DNA of 29,574 nucleotides from assembly GCA_024681875.1 (NCBI GenBank), contig JAILAA010000168.1:1-29574 (forward strand), given 5' to 3'. Below the pieces are notes generated by a model. The model had not been told where the DNA came from. It did not search any database and saw nothing but the letters and a program-made list of their open reading frames with translations. This DNA is from Prevotella sp. Lineage in GTDB: Bacteria > Bacteroidota > Bacteroidia > Bacteroidales > Bacteroidaceae. This document shows positions 6,748 to 13,941 of the stretch, one piece after another; position 1 is the stretch's first letter; each line of letters starts with the position of its first letter. Position numbers and translations under genes: made by a program.

Positions 6748-8016
6748 ATGATGGTTTCCAAAATCATTGAACACCCTGACATGCGTGTGCTCCAATTGGC
6801 CAGCTCGTCGCAGGTGGCCTACTGTGGCATCGCCGTACATGCCGGTTCGCGACACGAAGAACCGCAGCAACAGGGCCTGGCTCACTTCTGCGAACATCTG
6901 GCTTTCAAAGGTACAGAGCGGCGTAGTGCCACACAGATCATCAACGCCATTGAGGGACTGGGAGGCGAGCTGAATGCCTTCACAAACAAGGAGGATACTG
7001 TCTTCTACTGTGCCATTGAGCAACGCCATCTGCGCCGCGCGCTCGATGTATTGCAGGACATCGTATTCAACAGCCAGTATCCTGAGCAGGAAGTGGAGAA
7101 AGAGCGCGAGGTGGTGTGCGACGAGATTGAGAGCTACGAGGACTCGCCCGCTGAGCTGATCTTCGATGATTTTGAGAATATCCTCTTCGAGGGGCATCCC
7201 TTGGGCCACAATATCCTTGGCACTATTGAGCAGGTGCGCTCCTACACCAATGCCGATGCGCTCCGCTTTAAACAGCAGTGGTATAGGCCGGAGAACTGTG
7301 TGATGTTTATAAGTCAAAAGACTCTCCAGCCTCACCCCCAGCCCCTGCAGACTCTCCCCAAGCCCCTCCCTATAAGGGAGGGGAGCAAATACTCTCAAGA
7401 CGGAAAAACTATTAAAAGCATAACGGAAGAGGTATCTTCTCCCCTCCCTATAAGGGAGGGGCTGGGGGAGAGGCTGTTTATCCGTGACCGCGGCACCCAT
7501 CAGGCTCATGTGATGGTGGGCACGCGTGCCTACGCAGCAGGCGATGAGCGCCGATGGGCACTCTACCTGCTGAACAACATCCTTGGCGGTCCTGCCTTGA
7601 ACTCACGCCTAAGCATGGCGCTACGCGAGCGCAACGCCCTAGTATACACTGTTGACAGCTCGATGGTGAGCTACAGCGACACTGGATTGTGGAGCATTTA
7701 TTTTGGCTGCGACCCAGACGACACCAAGCGCTGTTTGCGCTTGGTACGAAAGGAGCTGGATCGTCTGATGGACAAACCGTTGAGCGAGAGCCAGTTGCGT
7801 GCTGCCAAACAACAGCTGCAGGGTCAGCTGGCCATTGCTGCCGAAAACCGCGAGCAGACCATCCTCGACTGTGCACGTACATACTTACACACTGGCAAGG
7901 TGCGCACCGTAAGTGATGTTATGCAGCATATTGCCACACTGACCGCCCATGACCTTCAGCGCTGCGCACAGGAACTCTTCAGCGCCGAACAGCTCACTAC
8001 ACTTATCTATCAGTAA
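6748..8016 (+). CDS. M16-family zinc peptidase with an inserted palindromic repeat
   Basis: The 422-residue product is a single-chain M16B-type peptidase related to mitochondrial processing peptidase. The inverted zinc motif HFCEH is at 46-50 (H46 and H50 ligands, E49 base) and the third ligand is E126 in VVCDEI, exactly 76 residues on, so the catalytic site is intact. Domain 1 ends near SQK191. Residues about 192-243 are low-complexity (PLPIREG twice, KPLPIREG and SPLPIREGLGERL) and come from a palindromic DNA repeat inserted in frame. The C-terminal domain then resumes with HQAHVMVGTRAYAAGDERR and runs to a normal end. Typical members without this stretch are about 400 residues, so the linker may have been partly replaced. 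The substrate is unknown; no signal peptide is visible. Confidence 0.88.
   Translation: MMVSKIIEHPDMRVLQLASSSQVAYCGIAVHAGSRHEEPQQQGLAHFCEHLAFKGTERRSATQIINAIEGLGGELNAFTNKEDTVFYCAIEQRHLRRALDVLQDIVFNSQYPEQEVEKEREVVCDEIESYEDSPAELIFDDFENILFEGHPLGHNILGTIEQVRSYTNADALRFKQQWYRPENCVMFISQKTLQPHPQPLQTLPKPLPIREGSKYSQDGKTIKSITEEVSSPLPIREGLGERLFIRDRGTHQAHVMVGTRAYAAGDERRWALYLLNNILGGPALNSRLSMALRERNALVYTVDSSMVSYSDTGLWSIYFGCDPDDTKRCLRLVRKELDRLMDKPLSESQLRAAKQQLQGQLAIAAENREQTILDCARTYLHTGKVRTVSDVMQHIATLTAHDLQRCAQELFSAEQLTTLIYQ
7327..7476 (+). repeat. Palindromic repeat element inserted within the M16 coding sequence
   Basis: The ends (7327-7346 and 7457-7476) are 20-bp inverted repeats with one mismatch (CAGCCTC.CCCCCAGCCCCT). 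Inside lie two copies of a 21-bp perfect stem-forming unit at 7363-7383 and 7441-7461 (CCCCTCCC-TATAA-GGGAGGGG). The element is about 150 bp, keeps the reading frame and has no stop codon on this strand. It resembles the dispersed palindromic repeats known from several Bacteroidetes genomes and the protein-coding palindromic elements of Rickettsia. Confidence 0.8.
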
Positions 8017-8028
8017 AGTAGTTTCGTC

Positions 8029-8044
8029 TTTTTCACGTGAAACA
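8029..8044. promoter_or_regulatory. parS: parS-like site 1
   Basis: TTTTTCACGTGAAACA matches the chromosomal parS consensus TGTTTCACGTGAAACA at 15 of 16 bases. It lies between the converging ends of the M16 and ABC transporter genes. ParB binds such sites near replication origins. Confidence 0.7.
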
Positions 8045-8057
8045 CACGCACGGCGCC

Positions 8058-9728
8058 CTACCCGATATTCACCACATTTGAACAATAGTCTACGGCAGCC
8101 ATGCGATGGGTGACGATGATGACGGTGCGCTGCTGCTTATCCAGCACATTGTGCAACACGCGGCGCTCTGTTTCAGTATCGAGGGCACTCGTAGCCTCGT
8201 CGAGCAGCATGATGCTGCCAGGACGTAACAAGGCACGTGCTATGGCCACACGCTGAGCCTGCCCTTCACTCAGTCCCCCACCCTGCTCAGAGAACTCGGA
8301 GTCAAGGCCGTCGGGCAGGTCGAAGACAAAATCAGCACAGGCCTGACGCAGTGCCTCGTTCATTTGCTCATCGGTGGCGTCAGGATTAGCCAATAGCAGA
8401 TTCTGGCGCAGCGTGCCGCTGAGCAGTGTATTGCCCTGCGGCACGTAAACGAAGTTGCAGCGATGGCAAGGCTTCAACTCCTCGCTCCACTGGCCATTAT
8501 AAATACAGATGTGGCCACTGCTGGGCTTGACTAAGGCGAGCAGCAGACGAATGAGCGTAGTTTTTCCCGAGCCGGTAGGTCCCATGACGGCGGTACACGT
8601 GCCTGGTGCGAAGTCAAAGGCGGCATTCTGCAGTGTCGGCGTCTGACCTGGAGCACCATAGTTGAACGTAACATCATTGAAGCGGATGCCGCACGGCGCC
8701 GGCCCGAAGCTGGGCGTACCCTGTTCTTCTAAGGGCATCTGGTCTAGCTCCATGAGTCGCTCGGCAGCAGTGAAGACAGAGACGAAAGCAGGCGCCAGAC
8801 GAGTGATGTCGCGTGCCGGCCCCTGAATACGGTAGACAAGTTGCAGGAAAGCCGTCATGCCGCCAAAGCTCAGCGTGCCGGCATGGAGTCGCAGAGCGCC
8901 CCATAGAAATGCTATGAGATAGCCCAGCGAGAAGCCTGTGTTTAGGAAGAAATTGCTGCAGACGCTGAAGAATGTGCGCCGTTTCACCCACTGCCTTAGC
9001 ATCTGCTGCGAGCTGTCAAGGCGGTTGAGCATCTGTTGTTCAGCCTCCATCGTCTTCACCAGCATACGGTGCTGCATCGTCTCAGTTAAAAGACTCTGGA
9101 TACGGCTGTCAGTCTGGCGCACCTCGCGCGAATAGCGTCGCATGTGAGCGATATAGAAACGGCTGACAATGGCAAAGAACGGCAGGATGGCGACAGAAAT
9201 AAAGGCCAGCCACACATCCATGCGCAACATATAGAGGAAAGCGCCGAAGAACATGGCAAGCGTGGAAAGCACCGAGGGCAGCGTTTCGGTAAGGAAAGTC
9301 ACCACCTGCTTGACGTCCAACTCCAGACGGTTGATGATGTCGCCGCTGTGCATGGCCTCCCTGCCCTGCCACTGCTGCCTCAACAGATGGTCCACAAGCT
9401 GCTGCTGCATCCGGTTCTGTGCCTTAACGCCAAGGATATTGCGTATCCATACACGAGAGATGCCCACGGCAAATTCGGCAAGGATAATGGCGGCCATGAT
9501 GCCGATAGCGGCGTAAATGGAGCCAGGGCGCACACCAGAGGCCGTGTCGATGGCTCGCTGCATGGCCCACACGGTGAGTAGCGACAGGCCCACGCCGAAA
9601 AGTCCCACAAGCGTGTTCAGCGTTGCCTGCAAACGGTTTCCGCGCAAGGCCTTCCACAACCAGCGCGCTATCTCGCGCCAGTTATACTTGCTCTCCGGCA
9701 ACTTGAATATGTTCCCTATCTTTACCAA
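8058..9728 (-). CDS. ABC exporter, fused membrane and ATPase domains
   Basis: The 556-residue protein has an N-terminal exporter domain with about six hydrophobic segments (roughly residues 35-310) and a C-terminal nucleotide-binding domain. Visible ATPase motifs are Walker A GPTGSGKTT (about 382-390), Q-loop VYVPQG, signature LSEGQAQ, Walker B IMLLDEATSA and H-loop VTHR. It is a half-transporter expected to dimerise in the inner membrane; the cargo (lipid, peptide or drug) cannot be told. The protein ends only 13 residues after the H-loop THR..., without the usual G-x-I-x-E-x-G-x-H tail, so it is about 30 residues shorter than most. It follows nadK by 24 bases on the same strand and is probably co-transcribed. 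Confidence 0.88.
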   Translation of the reverse strand: MVKIGNIFKLPESKYNWREIARWLWKALRGNRLQATLNTLVGLFGVGLSLLTVWAMQRAIDTASGVRPGSIYAAIGIMAAIILAEFAVGISRVWIRNILGVKAQNRMQQQLVDHLLRQQWQGREAMHSGDIINRLELDVKQVVTFLTETLPSVLSTLAMFFGAFLYMLRMDVWLAFISVAILPFFAIVSRFYIAHMRRYSREVRQTDSRIQSLLTETMQHRMLVKTMEAEQQMLNRLDSSQQMLRQWVKRRTFFSVCSNFFLNTGFSLGYLIAFLWGALRLHAGTLSFGGMTAFLQLVYRIQGPARDITRLAPAFVSVFTAAERLMELDQMPLEEQGTPSFGPAPCGIRFNDVTFNYGAPGQTPTLQNAAFDFAPGTCTAVMGPTGSGKTTLIRLLLALVKPSSGHICIYNGQWSEELKPCHRCNFVYVPQGNTLLSGTLRQNLLLANPDATDEQMNEALRQACADFVFDLPDGLDSEFSEQGGGLSEGQAQRVAIARALLRPGSIMLLDEATSALDTETERRVLHNVLDKQQRTVIIVTHRMAAVDYCSNVVNIG

Positions 9729-9752
9729 CGGTTATTGTCTAACGATTATTGG

Positions 9753-10688
9753 TTATTCTCTCCCGTCTGCCCCCCACATCATCTTCTCACGCAGTGTAGA
9801 GAAGAAATTGGTGGATGAACGTTTTACTACACGCGCCACATACGGCGCACGGCGCAGACGGATGACGGTGCCCTCGGGCATCTTCGTTGAGCGGCCGTCG
9901 ATGGCCACAAGGAAGGTGTGACTCCGGCTGCTGACATTCAACTCCACCACGGCGCTGTCGGGGATGACAATGGGACGCACGTTGAGCGAATGGGGCGCCA
10001 CGGCGGTGAGCAACAGCACACCGGTGCGCGGCACGATGACAGGCCCGCCATTGGAAAGCGAATAAGCGGTAGAACCAGTAGGCGTAGAAATCACAAGACC
10101 GTCGGCCTGGTAGGTCGTCAGGTACTCGCCGTTGATGGCGGCGAGTATGCTAATCATTGAGGCGGTATCACGCTTGAGGATAGCCACATCGTTCAGCGCA
10201 CAGGGACTGCCGTCAATGGCGGCACCGCTATGGCCCTCGGTCTCTACGAGGATGAGGGCACGGTCCTCCACGCTATAGTCACCGCGGTAGAGGGCGTCAA
10301 TGGTAGCCTCCACGTCACGCGTTCCAGCGTCGGCAAGGAACCCCAAGCGACCCATGTTAAAGCCAAGAATGGGTGTCTGCTGCGCTCCCACGAGGCTGGC
10401 GGTCTTCAGCAGCGTGCCGTCACCGCCCATAGACAGGGCAAAGTCTGCCTCGAAATCACCGCCTTGAAACGTGGAAACAGAAGCCGAAGGCCCTATGAGG
10501 CCCAACACCCCGCTCAACTCTTCAGTCGTCAGAAGTTCGGAACAGCACAGGAAATCATAATACTCCTCCTCTATCATGATCCGCGCACCGCGCTCATGCA
10601 GACACAGCAGCACCTCGCGCACGGCGGCACTCTTCTCATGCTGGTAGACATTGCCGAAAAGGGCAAATGTGAGGGTCTTGGATGACAT
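9753..10688 (-). CDS. nadK: NAD kinase
   Basis: The 311-residue product phosphorylates NAD to NADP with ATP or polyphosphate in the cytoplasm. The diagnostic GGDGT motif is at 88-92 (SMGGDGTLL), followed by FNMGRLGFL near 115 and the C-terminal SPTGSTAYSLSNGGPVI stretch that binds NAD. The start chosen is MSSKTLTF at 10688; an upstream in-frame extension to 10772 would run across the promoter and into the divergent gene, so it is rejected. The gene heads a two-gene leftward unit with the ABC exporter and is divergent from the DJ-1 family gene, sharing a palindromic promoter region with it. Confidence 0.94.
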   Translation of the reverse strand: MSSKTLTFALFGNVYQHEKSAAVREVLLCLHERGARIMIEEEYYDFLCCSELLTTEELSGVLGLIGPSASVSTFQGGDFEADFALSMGGDGTLLKTASLVGAQQTPILGFNMGRLGFLADAGTRDVEATIDALYRGDYSVEDRALILVETEGHSGAAIDGSPCALNDVAILKRDTASMISILAAINGEYLTTYQADGLVISTPTGSTAYSLSNGGPVIVPRTGVLLLTAVAPHSLNVRPIVIPDSAVVELNVSSRSHTFLVAIDGRSTKMPEGTVIRLRRAPYVARVVKRSSTNFFSTLREKMMWGADGRE

Positions 10689-10723
10689 AATCTGCTTTTT
10701 TCTTTTCTGTCTGAGAAACTTTT

Positions 10724-10749
10724 CGTATATTTGCAGCTGCAAAAATACG
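10724..10749. promoter_or_regulatory. Palindromic divergent promoter between nadK and the DJ-1 gene
   Basis: This 26-bp near-perfect palindrome (centre TTTGCAGCTGCAAA) has TATATTTG at 10726-10733 on the plus strand and TATTTTTG at 10740-10747 on the minus strand. Each is a good -7 box for one of the two divergent genes, so the two promoters cross. The -33 boxes are weak: CAAA at 10770-10773 for the minus strand, nothing clear for the plus strand. Confidence 0.6.
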
Positions 10750-10765
10750 AATTTATTCTGAAACA

Positions 10766-11332
10766 ATGGCAAAAGTTTATGTTTTTCTTGCTGATGGCTT
10801 CGAAGATGTCGAGGCCCTCATCCCCGTTGACGTACTGAGACGCGGCGGACAAGAGGTGGTGACAGTGAGCGTCATGGGCGACTCACAGGTGGTGGAATCG
10901 GCTCACGGCGTACAGATGGTGGCCGACGCCTTGTTCGACGATGTGGATTTCAGCGATGCCAAACTGCTGCTCTTGCCTGGCGGAATGCCTGGCGCCAGCA
11001 ACCTCTACGACCACGAGGATCTGAAAAAGCTGCTCTTCAGCCACAGCGCTCAGGGTGGACTGACGGCAGCCATCTGCGCTGCTCCTGCTGTAGTGCTGGG
11101 ACAACTAGGACTGCTGAACGGACGTCGCGCCACATGTTATCCTGGTTTTGAGAAACTGCTTGGGGGCGAATATACAGGCGAGTTATGCACCGTTGATGGA
11201 AACTTCATTACGGCCGAAGGCCCAGCCGCCGCCTTCCCCTTCGCCTACAAACTGCTGGAGATTCTTGCTGGCAAGGAGGTGTCACAGCAGATAGCCACGG
11301 GCATGCGCTATGCCCACCTGATGAACTGGTAG
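10766..11332 (+). CDS. DJ-1/PfpI family protein (YajL/ThiJ-like)
   Basis: This 188-residue protein has the DJ-1 fold signature. VYVFLADGFEDVEALIPVDVLRRGG opens it with E16 equivalent to the conserved Glu, LLLLPGGMPGASNL forms the central loop, and the nucleophile-elbow cysteine is C104 in AAICAAPAVV. The spacing and the E16/C104 pair match DJ-1/YajL rather than PfpI proteases. Members are linked to oxidative stress and to glyoxalase-type or deglycase activity, which remains debated. The gene lies 16 bases before mnmG and is probably co-transcribed with it. The start at 10766 gives the expected N-terminus. Confidence 0.88.
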   Translation: MAKVYVFLADGFEDVEALIPVDVLRRGGQEVVTVSVMGDSQVVESAHGVQMVADALFDDVDFSDAKLLLLPGGMPGASNLYDHEDLKKLLFSHSAQGGLTAAICAAPAVVLGQLGLLNGRRATCYPGFEKLLGGEYTGELCTVDGNFITAEGPAAAFPFAYKLLEILAGKEVSQQIATGMRYAHLMNW

Positions 11333-11348
11333 GAAAAGAAGCGAAACG

Positions 11349-13292
11349 ATGACGCTGAAATATGACGTAGTGGTCATCGGCGGAGGTCACGCAGGCTGTG
11401 AGGCGGCCTGCGCCGCTGCTAATATGGGCGCAAAGACGCTGCTGGTGACCATGGACATGAACAAAATAGCACAGATGTCGTGCAACCCGGCCATCGGCGG
11501 TATTGCAAAGGGGCAGATTGTGCGCGAGATTGACGCTTTAGGTGGTCAGACAGGACTCGTTACAGATGCTACCAGCCTGCAGTTCAGGATGTTAAACGTT
11601 GGCAAGGGACCAGCAGTATGGAGCCCTCGCGCTCAGTGTGACCGAGGCAAGTTTATCTGGCAGTGGCGCACCCAGCTCGACGCCACACCCAACCTCGACA
11701 TCTGGCAGGATCAGGCCTGTGAGCTACTCACCGACGGTTCTGTAGGCTGCGATGCCATCGCAGCCCACACAACAGTAAAGGGCGTGCGCACCATTTGGGG
11801 GGCGGAAATCCTGGCCCGTTGCGTCGTCATCACCGCCGGTACCTTCCTCAATGGCCTTTTGCACATAGGAAGGAAAATGATTCCGGGGGGGCGCATCGCC
11901 GAACCTGCCGTAGGTGGTCTTACGGAGAGCATCACGCGACACGGCATACGCACAGCCCGCATGAAAACCGGCACACCGGTACGCATCGACAAGCGAAGCG
12001 TAGACTTCAGCCTCCTTGACGAACAGCCTGGCGAACAGCATCCCTACATGTTCTCGTATGTTGCGAATGAATCGCCGCTCGGCTTTGCCGCTTCACTCGT
12101 CGAAGAACAAACCAAACACCTGCGCCAGCTACCCTGCTGGACTGTCAATACCAACGCTGCCGTGCATGAGGTACTGCGCAGCGGCCTAAAGGACTCTCCG
12201 CTTTATAATGGCCAGATACAATCCATCGGTCCGCGCTACTGTCCTTCCATCGAGACGAAACTCGTAACCTTTCCCGATCGCGAACAGCACCCACTCTTTC
12301 TCGAGCCTGAAGGTGAGGAAACCAACGAAATGTACCTCAACGGCTTCTCTTCATCACTACCCATGGAAACGCAGATTGAAGCTCTGCGACACATTCCTGC
12401 ATTCAGAGACCTGAAAGTCTACCGACCTGGCTACGCCATAGAGTATGATTTCTTTGATCCAACGCAACTAAAACATACGTTGGAATCGAAGATTATCGAC
12501 GGTCTGTTCATGGCTGGTCAAGTCAATGGCACAACAGGCTATGAAGAGGCAGCCGGACAGGGTCTGGTGGCTGGCGTCAACGCAGCACTGAAATGCGTTG
12601 GAACCGAAGAATTCGTGCTACATCGTGACGAAGCATACATAGGCGTTTTAATTGACGACCTGGTGACGAAAGGCGTGGACGAGCCGTACCGTATGTTCAC
12701 GTCGCGTGCCGAATTCCGCATCCTGCTCCGACAAGACGATGCCGACCGTCGTCTGACAGAGCGCGCCTATCATTTAGGACTGGCATCACAAAAACGCTTT
12801 GACTGGTGGATGCAGAAGAAATCACTTATCGAAGAAATCGAGGATTTTTGCTATAACTACCCCATCAAACCCAAAAACATCAACGATGCATTAGAGCAGC
12901 TCGGCACCACTACACTACAGTTTGGCGTCAAGCTGGCCGACCTCATCGCACGTCCACAGCTCAGCATCCAAAGCCTAACACCTTATATCCCACAGTTACA
13001 GGAACGCATCAACCGTCTGCCCAACCGTAAGGAAGAGATTGTGGAGGCAGCGGAGATTCGTATCAAATACAAAGGTTACATCGAGCGCGAGCGCGTCGTT
13101 GCCGAGAAAATGCACCGCCTCGAGAACATACGCATCAAAGGCCATTTCAAATACGCCGAAATACAATCTCTGAGTACCGAAGCGCGACAGAAACTGACGA
13201 CTATCGATCCCGACACACTGGCACAGGCCAGCCGCATACCCGGTGTCAGCCCCAGCGACATCAACGTACTCCTCGTACTGATGGGTCGGTAA
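11349..13292 (+). CDS. mnmG: tRNA uridine-5-carboxymethylaminomethyl modification enzyme MnmG (GidA)
   Basis: The 647-residue FAD protein works with the GTPase MnmE to add the carboxymethylaminomethyl group at U34 of certain tRNAs. The dinucleotide-binding motif GGGHAG is at 11-16, followed by conserved blocks MSCNPAIGGIAKG, GTFLNGLLHIG and MKTGTPVRID, and later the MFTSRAEFR and AGQVNGTTGYEEAAGQG motifs. The C-terminal helical region that contacts tRNA and MnmE is complete (IPGVSPSDINVLLVLMGR end). The length is usual for the family. A parS-like site starts at the stop codon, and mnmG is classically an origin-proximal gene in many bacteria. Confidence 0.97.
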   Translation: MTLKYDVVVIGGGHAGCEAACAAANMGAKTLLVTMDMNKIAQMSCNPAIGGIAKGQIVREIDALGGQTGLVTDATSLQFRMLNVGKGPAVWSPRAQCDRGKFIWQWRTQLDATPNLDIWQDQACELLTDGSVGCDAIAAHTTVKGVRTIWGAEILARCVVITAGTFLNGLLHIGRKMIPGGRIAEPAVGGLTESITRHGIRTARMKTGTPVRIDKRSVDFSLLDEQPGEQHPYMFSYVANESPLGFAASLVEEQTKHLRQLPCWTVNTNAAVHEVLRSGLKDSPLYNGQIQSIGPRYCPSIETKLVTFPDREQHPLFLEPEGEETNEMYLNGFSSSLPMETQIEALRHIPAFRDLKVYRPGYAIEYDFFDPTQLKHTLESKIIDGLFMAGQVNGTTGYEEAAGQGLVAGVNAALKCVGTEEFVLHRDEAYIGVLIDDLVTKGVDEPYRMFTSRAEFRILLRQDDADRRLTERAYHLGLASQKRFDWWMQKKSLIEEIEDFCYNYPIKPKNINDALEQLGTTTLQFGVKLADLIARPQLSIQSLTPYIPQLQERINRLPNRKEEIVEAAEIRIKYKGYIERERVVAEKMHRLENIRIKGHFKYAEIQSLSTEARQKLTTIDPDTLAQASRIPGVSPSDINVLLVLMGR

Positions 13293-13307
13293 GTTTCACA
13301 TGAAACA
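13292..13307. promoter_or_regulatory. parS: parS-like site 2
   Basis: AGTTTCACATGAAACA matches the parS consensus at 14 of 16 bases. It begins at the last base of the mnmG stop codon and lies in the 48-base gap before apt. Confidence 0.55.
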
Positions 13308-13340
13308 ATCAACAAAATTATAAAGATTAAACCACTGATT

Positions 13341-13868
13341 ATGAACAGCAAAGTATTACTGGACAATCTGAGATGCATCCCAGACTTTCCAAAGAAAGGC
13401 ATCAATTTCCGTGACGTCACAACACTGTATAAGAACGGCGAATGTGTGCAGATCATGCTCGATGAATTAGAGAGACTTTACAAGGACAAAGGAATCACGA
13501 AGATTGTGGGTATCGAGAGTCGTGGCTTTGTGATGGCCTCGGCACTGGCTGGACGACTGGGTTGCGGCATTGTGCTGGCAAGGAAGCCCGGCAAACTGCC
13601 CGCAACGGTAATCAAGGAGAGCTTCTCGAAAGAGTACGGCGTTGACACCATCGAGATGCATTTGGATTCTATCAACGAAAACGACGTGGTGCTCATCCAC
13701 GACGACCTGCTCGCTACAGGAGGTACTGCCAAGGCTGCTTACAAACTGGTGCAGCACTTCCACCCGAAGAAGACATACATGAACTTCATCATAGAGATCA
13801 AAGACGAAGGACTTCATGGCCGTGACTTATTCGAGGGTATCGAACTTACCACGTTGCTCACTATTTAA
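13341..13868 (+). CDS. apt: Adenine phosphoribosyltransferase
   Basis: The 175-residue enzyme salvages adenine to AMP using PRPP. Conserved blocks are IPDFPKKGINFRDVTTL at the N-terminus, GIESRGF near 55-61, and the PRPP-binding motif VVLIHDDLLATGGTAKA near 117-133. The length is standard. It lies 48 bases after mnmG with a parS-like site between, and is followed by a clear terminator, so it closes the DJ-1 - mnmG - apt stretch. Confidence 0.96.
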   Translation: MNSKVLLDNLRCIPDFPKKGINFRDVTTLYKNGECVQIMLDELERLYKDKGITKIVGIESRGFVMASALAGRLGCGIVLARKPGKLPATVIKESFSKEYGVDTIEMHLDSINENDVVLIHDDLLATGGTAKAAYKLVQHFHPKKTYMNFIIEIKDEGLHGRDLFEGIELTTLLTI

Positions 13869-13878
13869 TCAACCAAAT

Positions 13879-13899
13879 AGCCCCTCCAACAGAGGGGCT
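13879..13899 (+). terminator. Terminator after apt
   Basis: AGCCCCTC (13879-13886) pairs perfectly with GAGGGGCT (13892-13899) around a 5-base loop, followed by TTTATGTTTTC. It is a compact intrinsic terminator. Confidence 0.85.
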
Positions 13900-13917
13900 T
13901 TTATGTTTTCACGAAAA

Positions 13918-13933
13918 AGTTTCACGTGAAACA
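13918..13933. promoter_or_regulatory. parS: parS-like site 3
   Basis: AGTTTCACGTGAAACA matches the parS consensus at 15 of 16 bases and contains a perfect 14-bp palindrome. It lies 8 bases before the uvrC start codon, so bound ParB could influence uvrC expression. Confidence 0.75.
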
Positions 13934-13941
13934 AACGACAC

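Noticed and set aside
6715..7509. Minus-strand open frame of 264 residues across the M16 gene
   Set aside because: It is a shadow of the M16 coding sequence. The palindromic element is free of stops on both strands, which lengthens it.
10230..10685. Plus-strand open frame of 151 residues inside nadK
   Set aside because: It is opposite strong nadK motifs and shows no domain of its own.
8029..13933. A replication origin (oriC) itself within the parS cluster
   Set aside because: I noticed no cluster of DnaA boxes or A/T-rich unwinding region between these sites and dnaA is not in the window; only proximity to the origin is suggested.
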